Assembly (NCBI GenBank): GCA_964593455.1
Contig: CAZQHK010000006.1
Location: forward strand, 62,001-126,000
DNA length: 64,000 nucleotides
Direction: 5' to 3'
Source of the DNA: CAZQHK01 sp964593455
Lineage (GTDB): Bacteria; Muiribacteriota; CAYSPT01
This document shows positions 43,857-52,399 of this stretch, piece after piece. The position numbers and the translations under genes were made by a program. The notes under the pieces were generated by a model. The model had not been told where the DNA came from, did not search any database, and saw only the letters and a list, made by a program, of their open reading frames with translations. Each line of letters begins with the position of its first letter. Position 1 is the stretch's first letter.

Positions 43857-45692
43857 CTGGCACCCGCAAGAAAAAATATTAGCGGTACCTTTCCTGAGGA
43901 ATGGGATGAACAGATAGAAATCTGTTTAAAAGGGATCGCTGTTGCTCCCGGTTACGCGGTGGGTATGACCTGTGTCTTTGACGAAGGAGGAACCAGGGAT
44001 GTTCCCCGGCATTCCATAACCGAGAAGGAGATAAGTAGTGAAGTCATCCGATTCCGCCAGGCGGTTAAAGCGGCTAAAGAAGAACTGACAAATACCGCCC
44101 AGAAAGTGCGTGAACAAATCGGTTCTGAGGAAGCTGGAATATTTCAGGCGCACCTCCTGATGCTCGACGACCCGGCTTTTACCGAGGATATTCTCAACCT
44201 GATTATCGAACGCAAGCTTAACGCCGAAGCGGTGGTTATGGAGGTCACCAACCGGTTCGAAAAGATATTTTCCGGAATAGAAGATGAGTATCTTCGTGAG
44301 CGGGCGGCGGATGTGCAGGTAGTGGGCAGGCGTATTCTCGGTAAGCTGATGAAGAGTGAAGACGGCTTTAGGTGTGACGGCCACGGTGATGAAAAGATCA
44401 TTGTCAGCGCCCAGACCCTCACTTCTTCGTTGACTGTTCACCTGGAACGTGACCACATTTTGGGATTTGCGGCCGAGAACAATCTTGGTCTTACCGCGCA
44501 TGCGGCGATTTTAGCCAGGACTCTGGGGGTTCCGGCGGTAGTGGGGCTGCCGGAACTCAGCAGGTACGTTAACTGTGGGGACATGCTGGTGATCGACGGT
44601 TTCAAAGGCTTGATATGCATCAATCCGTCACAACGGTTCCTGGAACTCTACCGGGCCCGCGAGCGGGCGTTCCAACGCCTGCAGGTCCGTATGAAAGAAT
44701 ACATTGCCAAACCGGCGGTTACGAAAGACGGCTGCCGTATTTATATGGGAGCCAATGTAGGACGTTTAGCCGACCTGGAACTTGCTGATCAATACGAGGC
44801 GGAGGAAATAGGTCTCTACCGCACCGAGTTTCCCTTCATGAAACGAGACGAGTTCCCGTCGGAGGACCTCCAGTTTTCCCTGTACAAAACCGTGGCCGAA
44901 AGCTATCCTTCAGGTGTAAACTTGAGACTTCTCGATATTGGTGGAGACAAATTCTTAAGCTATTTCCCGCTTCCCCGTGAAGAAAATCCCTATCTGTCCT
45001 GGCGCGGATTGCGCCTGTTACTTGAAGCCCGTGGTGTCCTCAAGACACAATTGAGAGCGGTTCTCAGAGCCAGTGTCTTCGGCCGGATCAACATTCTTTA
45101 TCCAATGGTGACCAGTGTCGAAGAGGTCAGACGGGCAAAACGGGTGCTTGAAGAAGTGAAAAATGAGCTTAAAAGCGAAGGAATTCCATTCAATGAAAAC
45201 ATCAAACAAGGCGCTATGATCGAAGTTCCGGCGGCAGTTCAACTGGCCAAATTCCTGGCCCGCGAGCTGGATTTCTTCTCGGTGGGAACTAATGACCTTG
45301 TCCAATACACTCTGGCTGTTGATCGCAATAATCAGCGAATGGCCCGTTTCTATGATCCTCTCCATCCCGGACATGTAAAGATGTTACACGATATAATAAA
45401 GGCTGCCAAACAGGCAAAGATCGATATCTCCATATGCGGGGAGATGGCCGGTGATCCGCATTTTACTATGCTGTTGCTGGGGCTGGGATTTAGACAGATG
45501 AGCATGAGTTCTCCCAGTCTGGTGTTTGTCAAGGATTTGATTCGTTCTGTTACCATCGCAGATTGTGAAAAAATGGCGAGAAAGGTGCTTCGCCTGGCCA
45601 CCGCTGCAGAAGTATGGCGGGTGGTCTCGGATTCGTTTTCCGTCATCCACAGTCTCACCGACGATGTAGAGGAGACTTTTTCACTGGAATAA
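43857..45692 (+). CDS. ptsI: PEP-protein phosphotransferase (PTS enzyme I), unusual CTG start
   Basis: The GTG at 43959 would remove the conserved KGIAVAPGYAVG opening. The frame is open upstream to 43851 with no ATG, GTG or TTG. A GAGGTGA Shine-Dalgarno at 43845-43850 sits seven bases before CTG 43857, so that is the likely start (611 residues). The phospho-His is in GLTAHAAILAR, the PEP-binding Arg in LYRTEFPFM, and the catalytic Cys in ICGEMAGDP, all intact. Enzyme I passes phosphate from PEP to HPr. No HPr or EII gene is nearby. It starts 11 bases after rpoD and ends overlapping the next gene by one base. Confidence 0.9.
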   Translation: MAPARKNISGTFPEEWDEQIEICLKGIAVAPGYAVGMTCVFDEGGTRDVPRHSITEKEISSEVIRFRQAVKAAKEELTNTAQKVREQIGSEEAGIFQAHLLMLDDPAFTEDILNLIIERKLNAEAVVMEVTNRFEKIFSGIEDEYLRERAADVQVVGRRILGKLMKSEDGFRCDGHGDEKIIVSAQTLTSSLTVHLERDHILGFAAENNLGLTAHAAILARTLGVPAVVGLPELSRYVNCGDMLVIDGFKGLICINPSQRFLELYRARERAFQRLQVRMKEYIAKPAVTKDGCRIYMGANVGRLADLELADQYEAEEIGLYRTEFPFMKRDEFPSEDLQFSLYKTVAESYPSGVNLRLLDIGGDKFLSYFPLPREENPYLSWRGLRLLLEARGVLKTQLRAVLRASVFGRINILYPMVTSVEEVRRAKRVLEEVKNELKSEGIPFNENIKQGAMIEVPAAVQLAKFLARELDFFSVGTNDLVQYTLAVDRNNQRMARFYDPLHPGHVKMLHDIIKAAKQAKIDISICGEMAGDPHFTMLLLGLGFRQMSMSSPSLVFVKDLIRSVTIADCEKMARKVLRLATAAEVWRVVSDSFSVIHSLTDDVEETFSLE

Positions 45693-47719
45693 TGAGTGTC
45701 TCCTGTCTCTCTGGAATAGCTGTCTCGCTTGCCGGTTTGATCTTCTTTTGTTTTCCCGGTTTGATCTTTTCCCGCCGGCTCTTGGGCCGTGAATCTTCGC
45801 CGTTAGCGGTAACTGCCTTGGGATTACCCCTGGGTTTGGCACTGGGAACAGGTCTTTCCGTCTTGTTGGCCTGGATTTCAGGAAAACCTCTCCTCTCTGC
45901 ACTGGTATCTGTGGGTTTGTTGTCGATAGCGGCAGCTTTCCTTCCCGGTTTGGACGGCATAGTCATCACCCCTTATCAGGGACGGCGATGGAACTATACC
46001 GTTATCATCTCCATGGCTGCTCTCCTGGCGATTATCATAGCTCCGATCAGTCAGGTGGGAAGCCGGACCGTCCAGGGATACGCTTACGGCAATTACTTTA
46101 ATGTAGATCACCTCAAGAACCTGGCTTTATCTTCATCGCTTGGAAGAACAGAGTTTCCTCCGGGCAGCCCTTTTATGGCCGGCTGCCGCCTGAGGTACTA
46201 CTGGTTTTATCTCTGGTTTCCAGGTCTTCTATATAGAACCGGTTTAAATGCTTCAAGCTTCGAAACTGCTTTCATGACATATGGCTGTGTATGGTCTCTG
46301 GTGCTGGTGCTCATGTTGTTTTTATGGTGGCGCCGATTAGGTGTGTCATCGCGATGGGGAGCAGCGGCACTCGGTATCGCTGTAGCAGCGCCCAGCCTGA
46401 ATGCCGTCACTTATATCTGGCGGTTGGCTTTGCACAAAAACCTGACGCCCAGCTTGCTGTTCGCTCAAGACACCGAGTTCATCTCTCCTCTCAATTTTGC
46501 CAGGGTCCCCTTTTTTGTTGATGGGTTGTTCCGGTACGTGCTATATATCCAGCTTCATTTGTTCGGTCTCATCCTGCTGCTGACTTCGCTGTGGATACTG
46601 GTTTCGGCGACTCCGGGCAATGAAAGAAAAACTCTTTTCTTGTCGGCTGTTCCGGCGGTGGTCGGACTGTTTTTCACCGATATTGTGAGTGTTCTCGGAG
46701 TACTGATCTGGAGTGCCGGTGCCTTGTGTCTTGTTTTTCGAGTACGGAGAAGCCCCAAAATCATTTGGAATTCATTGAAGTATACAGGGCTTGGGGCCGT
46801 GTTTGTCTGTGCGGTTACCGCATGTTTATTACCCGGCACCAGAGCCGGTCTGCAGGTACTTTTTTTACTTAAGATGACCGGACACCTGATGGTGGAATAC
46901 GGTCCCCTGCTGTTTCTCGGATTAATTGGCTTGAGTGTAATTAAAAAACCTGAATTAAGTTCCATGTTTTCTACAATGGTGGTTATCTCCCTGGGAGTGC
47001 TTTTTCTGGTGGGAGAACGAGGGTATCTCAAATTGTACCTCCCGTCGTTTATATCAGGTGCTTTAAACCGATATCCTTTTCATATTTCAGTCAAGACCTC
47101 TGTTGTTCTATTGGGCGCCCTGCTGGTTTTGGCAGGACCGGGACTGGGAAAGATAGCGGACGCCTGCAAGAGGTCCGGACGGGTCCGCCTGGGAACCGCT
47201 TTGCTGTTAGTGTTGGTTGTCCTGGCTCTTCCCGGCTCGGTTGTTGATCTCGGATATCACTGCAACACCGGCGGGATACTGAGAAACATTTACATTCATC
47301 CGGAAGAAATGAAAGCGCTTAGCTGGATACGTGGTAATGTTTCTCAAAGAACGGTTTTTCTATGTGCACCTTACCGTCCAGGAAGCCTGGAACATCCGGA
47401 GAATACGGTTTCGGTCATTCCCAGTCTTGCTTTTCGTGATGTGCTCGTAGGTGACCCTCACCATACCTTGCTGTACACCAGTGGCCAGGCAGTTGAAGAA
47501 ATGTCAAGGAGAAGCCGTCTGGTTAGACGTGTTTTACAAACAACCCACCCGGTGGGGATAGAAAAACTTTTGCACGAATTGGGTGTCACGCATGTTTTTC
47601 TTGGCCCGCGGGAAACCGAGTTGTGGGAGAAACAGACCGTTGATCGTTTGCGTAAAATTCTTCCGGTTGTGTATTCATCGGATACTGTTTCAGTTCATGA
47701 AGTACCGCCGGAGCGATGA
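45692..47719 (+). CDS. Large polytopic membrane protein, glycosyltransferase-C-like
   Basis: The ATG at 45692 overlaps the ptsI stop (TAATG) and gives 675 residues; an earlier GTG-type start lies inside ptsI. About 14 hydrophobic helices are visible. The first periplasmic loop has NYFNVDHLKNLALSSSLGRT, then FPPGSPFMAG and RYYWFYLWFPGLL, which recalls DUF2298/GT-C membrane glycosyltransferases. The last 120 residues are soluble and resemble the C-terminal part of dolichyl/polyprenyl-phosphate sugar transferases. I do not recognise the exact family. It may act in surface glycan or protein glycosylation. Confidence 0.7.
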   Translation: MSVSCLSGIAVSLAGLIFFCFPGLIFSRRLLGRESSPLAVTALGLPLGLALGTGLSVLLAWISGKPLLSALVSVGLLSIAAAFLPGLDGIVITPYQGRRWNYTVIISMAALLAIIIAPISQVGSRTVQGYAYGNYFNVDHLKNLALSSSLGRTEFPPGSPFMAGCRLRYYWFYLWFPGLLYRTGLNASSFETAFMTYGCVWSLVLVLMLFLWWRRLGVSSRWGAAALGIAVAAPSLNAVTYIWRLALHKNLTPSLLFAQDTEFISPLNFARVPFFVDGLFRYVLYIQLHLFGLILLLTSLWILVSATPGNERKTLFLSAVPAVVGLFFTDIVSVLGVLIWSAGALCLVFRVRRSPKIIWNSLKYTGLGAVFVCAVTACLLPGTRAGLQVLFLLKMTGHLMVEYGPLLFLGLIGLSVIKKPELSSMFSTMVVISLGVLFLVGERGYLKLYLPSFISGALNRYPFHISVKTSVVLLGALLVLAGPGLGKIADACKRSGRVRLGTALLLVLVVLALPGSVVDLGYHCNTGGILRNIYIHPEEMKALSWIRGNVSQRTVFLCAPYRPGSLEHPENTVSVIPSLAFRDVLVGDPHHTLLYTSGQAVEEMSRRSRLVRRVLQTTHPVGIEKLLHELGVTHVFLGPRETELWEKQTVDRLRKILPVVYSSDTVSVHEVPPER

Positions 47720-47738
47720 ATGTTAAATAAAGGCATAC

Positions 47739-47767
47739 TTGCGTTCAACGTGGTAATCTGGTAGACT
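47739..47767 (+). promoter_or_regulatory. Promoter for tRNA-Val
   Basis: TTGCGT at 47739-47744 and TAGACT at 47762-47767 are spaced by 17 bases, 14 bases before the tRNA 5' end. Confidence 0.6.
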
Positions 47768-47781
47768 TATCCGCACTTGAA

Positions 47782-47853
47782 GGGCGCTTAGCTCAGTGGG
47801 AGAGCGCTGCCTTGACGCGGCAGAGGTCACAGGTTCGAGACCTGTAGCGCCCA
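47782..47853 (+). tRNA. tRNA-Val (anticodon GAC)
   Basis: The 72-base cloverleaf has an acceptor stem GGGCGCT/AGCGCCC, a D arm with AGCTCAGTGGGAGAGC, the anticodon stem CTGCC/GGCAG with the loop TTGACGC (anticodon GAC) and a T arm with GGTTCGAGACC. CCA is not encoded. A short inverted repeat and a dispersed-repeat copy begin directly after it. Confidence 0.95.
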
Positions 47854-47859
47854 TTTTTT

Positions 47860-48070
47860 AATGCCTGATTTTTCAGACATTGAAAAATGGTTGGGCGGGA
47901 CCACTCGGCTTCCTTTACATCTCAATGTTGACACATACGCTTACAAAACGCTACAAGTCATCACAGGGTCTCATCAATCCAACACCTTATTGCCCACTAC
48001 AAATTCCATCCGTCATTTCAGGTCGTTCCTGCCGCCCTCTGGAATATCAGCGTAGAAAGTAAGGTGTAAG
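47860..48070 (+). repeat. Dispersed-repeat copy 1 downstream of tRNA-Val
   Basis: An inverted pair AATGCCTGA/TCAGACATT (47860-47881) directly follows the tRNA. Then come ATGGTTGGGCGGGACCAC, TTGACACATACGCTTACAAA and ACGCTACAAG, shared with the tandem copy at 48845. After an unrelated insert, GGAATATCAGCGTAGAAAGT followed by AAGGTGTAAGATT closes the element. The segment holds no supported gene. A 64-codon frame from 47861 is thought to be chance, although the amino-acid reading is similar in the other copy. Confidence 0.75.
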
Positions 48071-48240
48071 ATTGCAAATTATCAATCTTCAAAATCTCCA
48101 AACTCACTTTCTACACTTCTTGCTTGAGGGTGGGACCACCAGGCTCACACTACGCTCCAATGTTGACACATACGTTTACAAAACGGTACAAGTCAGCACA
48201 GGGTCGCCCTCTGGAATATCAGGCCAGAAAGCAAGGTTGT
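48052..48240 (+). repeat. Dispersed-repeat copy 2, head-to-head with copy 1
   Basis: GTAGAAAGT (48052-48060) and ACTTTCTAC (48106-48114) are inverted, with an inner AAGATTG/CAATCTT pair. The order then reads CTTCTTGCTTGAGGGTGGGA, GTTGACACATACG, ACAAAACGGTACAAG and CCTCTGGAATATCAG, closing with AGAAAGCAAGGTTGTAGAT. It contains all the modules of the family. The segment holds no gene. Confidence 0.75.
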
Positions 48241-48275
48241 AGATAGAGAAAACGTGTTTTTCTATTATCTCATGG

Positions 48276-48304
48276 TTGATTCTGTACAAAGGTTTCTGTA
48301 CTAT
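48276..48304 (+). promoter_or_regulatory. Promoter for the STAS gene
   Basis: TTGATT at 48276-48281 and TACTAT at 48299-48304 are spaced by 17 bases, 34 bases before the ATG at 48339. Confidence 0.55.
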
Positions 48305-48338
48305 GTGAAAAGGCAGGCAAAGCTGGAAGGGAGATCTA

Positions 48339-48701
48339 ATGCAGATAGAAGATTATAAAAGCGGGAACGTTACGGTGATCAAGCTCAATGGCGAAATCAC
48401 CCACGAAACATCTGATGGATTTAGAGACACCATGCAGGGTATCTTGAACAGGGACAAATCCCGGGTTATCATCAACATGGAAGGTATTAACTTCATCAAC
48501 TCCATGGCCGTCGCCATTATCGTCAGCATTATTTTGAAGGGCGAGGAGAAGCATGGCAACATAGTCCTGGTGAAGCTGAAACCGGAAGTACAGGAACTCT
48601 TCAAGATAACCAGGTTGTTAGATATTTTCACTGTGTTTGCTACCGAGGAAGAAGCCATCGAGTACTTCAGTCGTGCAGGCAAAAAACCACGGTTAAAGTA
48701 G
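48339..48701 (+). CDS. STAS-domain anti-sigma-factor antagonist-like protein
   Basis: The 120-residue product starts at ATG 48339 after GGAAGGGAG. The STAS layout is clear: NVTVIKLNGEITHETSDGFR, then VIINMEGINFINSMAVAIIV with the serine that is phosphorylated in SpoIIAA/RsbV (here in an INSM context), and EVQELFKITRLLDIFTVFAT. It probably serves in a partner-switching pathway with a kinase not seen here and a PP2C phosphatase such as the one at 57150. It is flanked by two tRNA genes and dispersed repeats, and has its own promoter. Confidence 0.85.
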   Translation: MQIEDYKSGNVTVIKLNGEITHETSDGFRDTMQGILNRDKSRVIINMEGINFINSMAVAIIVSIILKGEEKHGNIVLVKLKPEVQELFKITRLLDIFTVFATEEEAIEYFSRAGKKPRLK

Positions 48702-48715
48702 CCTGTCGGAGTTTC

Positions 48716-48744
48716 TTGACAGCCTGTATTGGTCATGGTATCCT
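48716..48744 (+). promoter_or_regulatory. Promoter for tRNA-Ile
   Basis: A perfect TTGACA at 48716-48721 and TATCCT at 48739-48744 are spaced by 17 bases, 11 bases before the tRNA 5' end. Confidence 0.7.
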
Positions 48745-48755
48745 ACTTCCCGTTT

Positions 48756-48829
<74 letters not shown>

Positions 48830-48860
48830 TTTTTTGAATGCCTTCAAGGCATTCAAAAAA
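48830..48860 (+). repeat. Perfect 31-bp palindrome at the tRNA-Ile 3' end
   Basis: TTTTTTGAATGCCTT and its exact reverse complement flank a single C. It begins directly after the tRNA discriminator base. Its right arm is the first part of the 135-bp tandem unit, so the duplication boundary lies in the palindrome centre. It lacks a trailing T run, so I do not call it a terminator. Confidence 0.85.
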
Positions 48861-49160
48861 TGGTTGGGCGGGACCACCCAGCTTCCTTTACACCACCTTG
48901 TTGACACATACGCTTACAAAACGCTACAAGCTACCACAGGGTCACCTTTCTACGCTTCTTGCTTTAATCATCTCAATCTCAAGGCATTCAAAAAATGGTT
49001 GGGCGGGACCACCCAGCTTTCTTTACACCACCTTGTTGACACGTACGCTTACAAAACGCTACAAGCTACCACAGGGTCACCTTTCTACGCTTCTTGCTTT
49101 AATCATCTCAATCTCAAGGCATTCAAATGGAATATCAGCGTAGAAAGCCAAGGTTAGAGA
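48845..49160 (+). repeat. 135-bp tandem duplication plus closing terminus (dispersed repeat copy 3)
   Basis: CAAGGCATTCAAA begins units at 48845, 48980 and 49115, an exact 135-base period. Two full units differ at only a couple of positions (for example CAGCTTCC versus CAGCTTTC, and GACACATACG versus GACACGTACG). Each unit contains GGTTGGGCGGGACCACCCAG, the ACAAAACGCTACAAG module and CTTTCTACGCTTCTTGCTTT. The partial third unit leads to GGAATATCAGCGTAGAAAGC followed by CAAGGTTAGAGAT. CTTTCTACGC and GCGTAGAAAG (49138-49147) are inverted. The frame stays open because 135 is a multiple of three, but no start or gene is supported. Confidence 0.9.
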
Positions 49161-49250
49161 TTTCTAATTTATTATTGCTTATGCAATGGAGTACTACACA
49201 ATTAGCCTGCGTCATGATAAACTCGACTTTGTAAGAGGCGGAGATATGGT

Positions 49251-49490
49251 ATGAAAGATAAGGTCGTTTGTTTTTGTAAAAATGTTTCTGAGAAAACAGT
49301 CATCCAGGCAATTCAACAGGGTGCAACGAGCCTTAAGATGGTTCGGGAAACAACTGGAGCGTGCATGGGAAATCAGTGTAAAGAGCTTAATCCCAAGGGG
49401 GTCTGTTGTTCAAATGATATTCTGGCTCTTATCGAAGAGGTGTCAGGAATCCAAAAAAACGGCCATGATAGCGAGTGTTGCAAGACATGA
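49251..49490 (+). CDS. BFD-like [2Fe-2S]-binding protein
   Basis: The 79-residue product starts at ATG 49251 after GAGGCGGAG. VCFCKNVSEKTVIQAIQQGA near 5-24, then RETTGACMGNQC near 32-43 and two late Cys-Cys pairs, give the C-x-C...C-x4-C pattern of bacterioferritin-associated ferredoxin-like domains. Such small domains carry electrons or deliver iron-sulfur clusters. Its last bases overlap the ATG of the methyltransferase gene (ATGA), so both are translated together. Confidence 0.8.
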   Translation: MKDKVVCFCKNVSEKTVIQAIQQGATSLKMVRETTGACMGNQCKELNPKGVCCSNDILALIEEVSGIQKNGHDSECCKT

Positions 49491-50182
49491 CTGGTTTTAT
49501 CCAGGACATATTCTCAGAGATACCGAAAACATATGAGTTACTGAATCATGTTTTGACCTTCGGGCTCGATAGTAGATGGCGTCGTACAGCGGCAAAAATA
49601 GCTGCTAAACCCGGGGGGTGCAGGTGGGTTGATATGTGTACCGGGACCGGTGAGATGGCTGTTTATCTCCACCGTCTCGCTGGAAATGAAACACGAGTTC
49701 AGGCCGTCGATTTTTCACTGCCCATGATGCTGGAGGCAAAGAAGAAACCGGAATCACGGTTTATTGACTTTGTTGCTTCAAATATCAGGTCATTACCGTT
49801 TGCCAGTGAAAGTTTCGATTTGATTACCATGTCGTTTGCGACTCGTAACATCAATCTCAACAAAGATATATTGATTCAAAGTTTTGCCGAGTTCTACCGG
49901 ATATTAAAATCGGCGGGAAGGTTCGTTAATCTCGAAACCAGTCAACCCCCGTTTTCACCGGTCAGACGATGTTTTCATCTCTATGTGAAACTGTTTGTAC
50001 GACTGATTGGAAGCCGGATATCTGCCTCAGGAAAGGCGTATGCATATTTGGCAAAGACTATACCCAGGTTCTATCCGGCGGAAGAGTTGGCTTAAATTCT
50101 TCGCCAGGCAGGTTTTGCGGAAGTTGAATTTCATCGCCTGCTATTTGGTGCAGCAGCCATACATCACGGTGTGAAACGATAG
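49487..50182 (+). pseudogene. UbiE/MenG-family methyltransferase with one in-frame TAA
   Basis: From ATG 49487 the frame codes a UbiE/MenG-type SAM methyltransferase: TYELLNHVLTFGLDSRWRRT, the SAM motif WVDMCTGTGEMAV near 44-56, LPFASESFDLITMSFATRN near 97-115 and FYPAEEL. A TAA at 50093-50095 interrupts it. The same frame then continues for 28 codons (ILRQAGFAEVEFHRLLFGAA...HHGVK) exactly as the family's end does, to TAG at 50180-50182. So a single nonsense change cut an otherwise complete gene, or it is a sequence error. The normal role is C-methylation of a quinone ring. Confidence 0.8.
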
Positions 50183-50227
50183 GTCGGGCAGGCGTTTTTT
50201 CAGGTAAGAATTTGGAAGGAGTTTGAG

Positions 50228-50545
50228 ATGGATATAGATACCGGAGTGAAGAGTCTCATCGGATTGGTGGATTACCAGACCGGATCGATTGTATCAAGTA
50301 CGGTAATAGAAAAGAAAACGGGTACGGTCACCCTGTTTGCATTCGATCAAGGACAAGGTCTCAGTGAACATACCGCTCCCTTTGATGCCATGGTTTGTGT
50401 TCTCGATGGAAAGGTGGAAATTACTATTTCCGGGATTCCGAAAATTCTGGAAAAGGGAGACATGATAATCATGCCGGCAAACGAACCTCACGCCTTGAAA
50501 GCCGTGGAGAAGTACAAAATGATGCTCATTATGATCAGATCGTAA
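50228..50545 (+). CDS. Small cupin-domain protein
   Basis: The 105-residue product starts after AAGGAG. The two cupin motifs are visible: QGLSEHTAPFDAMVCVLDGK near 45-64 and ILEKGDMIIMPANEPHALKA near 76-95. The first metal His is in SEHTA and the last in EPHAL. Small cupins bind a metal or small ligand and often act as sensors or isomerases. It lies 45 bases after the methyltransferase remnant and may share its transcript. Confidence 0.85.
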   Translation: MDIDTGVKSLIGLVDYQTGSIVSSTVIEKKTGTVTLFAFDQGQGLSEHTAPFDAMVCVLDGKVEITISGIPKILEKGDMIIMPANEPHALKAVEKYKMMLIMIRS

Positions 50546-50558
50546 GGCCGTGCCGGTA

Positions 50559-51584
50559 TTACCGTTTCAGCTTATTTAAGTTCTTATACTTGCTGATAAT
50601 TTCCGTGAGATTACTGGAGTTGAAGTTGGGATACATCGCTTTGATCTGGTAGAGTTGTTTTCGCACTTTACCCACATTGATGTCATTGAACATGGTCGGC
50701 TTGAGCATCTTATATTCGGCCATGAGTTCGCGGAACGCATCCAGGTCGAAACCAGGATTTTCTTTTTGAAAACCCATCAGCAAACCCCGGAGTTGGGATA
50801 TTTCCGATTGGGTAAGACCGGGGTCAATATTGCGTAACTCGGCCAGGATTTCGTCGATCAATTCCCTGGCCGATCCCTGGGTTTCTCCGCTTTGAGAATT
50901 GCTACCGGTCACCGATGTCTCATTCTGTCCGGCGGCTCCGAACAACCAGCCATATTTATCCATCGGGTCTCCCGTAGCACCTTCGTTTTTTTTGGCCCTC
51001 AAAGCCTGCTCAAGAGATTCCCTGGTAGCCGCCCGTGCTGCTTCCAGGCCGGCTTGTCCGGCTGCCTGGTCAGTTTTGTTTGCCTGTCGCCTGTTCTTGG
51101 TGGTTGTCCGCATTATTTTAAGTGTCCTGATGGCGGTTTTCAAACCGGCTTCGAGATGAACCCGTGCAGAATCTTTTTCATTCTCAAGCGTCTTCGTAAT
51201 CACTCGATCAGTGTGACGTAAAAGGATCTGGAGACTCTTGTTGATTCGATCTGCTTTTTCTCCCGCCGCCCCACCGCCTGCAAAGATACTGGCTGTCTCA
51301 AAAAGAAGAGTAAATATGTCATTTTGGGTAATTCCTGCGTGGGTGACTATGAGCGAGATATGGTTTTTCATCCTGAAGAGTTCATCCGCGGTAATCGTGT
51401 TGTCCGTGAAAGCCGCGTTGAGTGCCTTCTTATAGTTGGTCAATAGTGGGTCAAAGAAACCGGTGTTGTTTTCCGGCACTTCCGCCGGCGTTTCCGCTGG
51501 TGCTTCCGCTGAAACTGCTGTGCTCATCAGGCAGTACACCAGCATACACAATCCGGCAAGAACCAGAACATAGTTCTTCTGCAT
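50559..51584 (-). CDS. Secreted alpha-helical protein of unknown family
   Basis: The 341-residue product has a signal peptide (hydrophobic 5-26, AVSAEA cleavage-like site). A Pro/Glu/Ala-rich linker at 27-42 and long helices follow, with a Lys/Arg/Gln/Ala-rich middle around residues 160-210. The last 100 residues form helical segments with repeated leucines (LLMGFQKENPGFDLDAF). I do not recognise a family. It faces the cupin gene convergently and is downstream of the macrodomain gene on the same strand. Confidence 0.7.
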   Translation of the reverse strand: MQKNYVLVLAGLCMLVYCLMSTAVSAEAPAETPAEVPENNTGFFDPLLTNYKKALNAAFTDNTITADELFRMKNHISLIVTHAGITQNDIFTLLFETASIFAGGGAAGEKADRINKSLQILLRHTDRVITKTLENEKDSARVHLEAGLKTAIRTLKIMRTTTKNRRQANKTDQAAGQAGLEAARAATRESLEQALRAKKNEGATGDPMDKYGWLFGAAGQNETSVTGSNSQSGETQGSARELIDEILAELRNIDPGLTQSEISQLRGLLMGFQKENPGFDLDAFRELMAEYKMLKPTMFNDINVGKVRKQLYQIKAMYPNFNSSNLTEIISKYKNLNKLKR

Positions 51585-51667
51585 GGCAAAAATGTCCTTT
51601 CAAAAAATCTCCCTATAGTTCCGATATCTTAATTCTATCCCCACCGTCAATGGCAAGTCAAAGCCAT

Positions 51668-52201
51668 TTAGCTAACCAGCTCGTTCAGGGCCCGCTCATA
51701 AGCACCGTAGGTGTCGCAATCAAATAGCACGAAGCGCACCAGCTCTATTGACTGATGGGATGAAAGGAAATCTTTGACCTCCTTCAGGGCCGTATGGGCT
51801 GCCTGATGTACGGGATAGGAATAAGCACCTGTTGAGATGGAGGGAAAAGAGACCGTCTTGGCGTTCACTTCGCGGGCTCTCTCCAGGCTGTTCCGGTAGA
51901 CGTTTTTAAGCAGTTGCTCTTCATCGCTGTGCCCGCCTCGCCAAACGGGTCCCACGGCATGGATTACAAACCGGGCTCCCAGATTTCCTCCTCCGGTAAC
52001 TTTGGCTTCACCGGTCTTGCATCCACCCAATTTCCGGCACTCCTCAAGAATGGCCGGACCGCCAACCCGATGTATGGCGCCGTCCACTCCTCCTCCGCCC
52101 AAAAGCGACCGATTTGCGGCATTCACGATAGCGTCGGTAGCCTGCCCGGTAATATCACCCTGGACCAGTTCGATAACGCTGCTGTCAATAATAACTCGCA
52201 T
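51668..52201 (-). CDS. Macrodomain protein (O-acetyl-ADP-ribose deacetylase type)
   Basis: The 177-residue product starts after GAGGAGG. It shows the macrodomain signature of the YmdB/MacroD branch: LVQGDITGQATDAIVNAANR near 13-32, LLGGGGVDGAIHRVGG near 34-49, ARFVIHAVGPVWRGG near 76-90, and FPSISTGAYSYP near 119-130. Such enzymes remove ADP-ribose or O-acetyl-ADP-ribose groups. No ADP-ribosyltransferase gene was seen next to it. Confidence 0.93.
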   Translation of the reverse strand: MRVIIDSSVIELVQGDITGQATDAIVNAANRSLLGGGGVDGAIHRVGGPAILEECRKLGGCKTGEAKVTGGGNLGARFVIHAVGPVWRGGHSDEEQLLKNVYRNSLERAREVNAKTVSFPSISTGAYSYPVHQAAHTALKEVKDFLSSHQSIELVRFVLFDCDTYGAYERALNELVS

Positions 52202-52280
52202 AATTGAGACCTCCTCGGCAACCGGTTGACATAAATGGTTTCATGAATAAATCGGACCGTTGCCAACATCGTCCTTTTCA

Positions 52281-52309
52281 GTAAAACATGAATACTAAAT
52301 GATGTCAAA
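52281..52309 (-). promoter_or_regulatory. Possible promoter for the macrodomain gene
   Basis: On the minus strand, TTGACA (complement of 52304-52309) and TTTACT (complement of 52281-52286) are spaced by 17 bases. They lie about 80 bases before the macrodomain start. The -10 match is weak. Confidence 0.35.
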
Positions 52310-52399
52310 AGGATTTCATGGAGTGAGCAAATCTAGACTTTCGCGGTCATCCGGTGTATATTGAGATCGGAAAACCTGAGATCAAAAGAGGTGTTGTTC

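Noticed and set aside
47854..47887. Rho-independent terminator after tRNA-Val
   Set aside because: The T run precedes the hairpin and an A run follows; the order is wrong for a + strand terminator.
48845..49114. Possible CRISPR array
   Set aside because: Units are long, identical and without unique spacers; it is a tandem duplication.
48834..49157. Open frame with two 45-residue amino-acid repeats (KKWLGGTTQL...)
   Set aside because: The 135-base period keeps any open frame in phase. There is no ribosome site or good start; a TTG inside the palindrome would be needed. Two frames are open at once and the DNA is a dispersed repeat. The similar reading in the tRNA-Val copy makes a coding origin not fully excluded.
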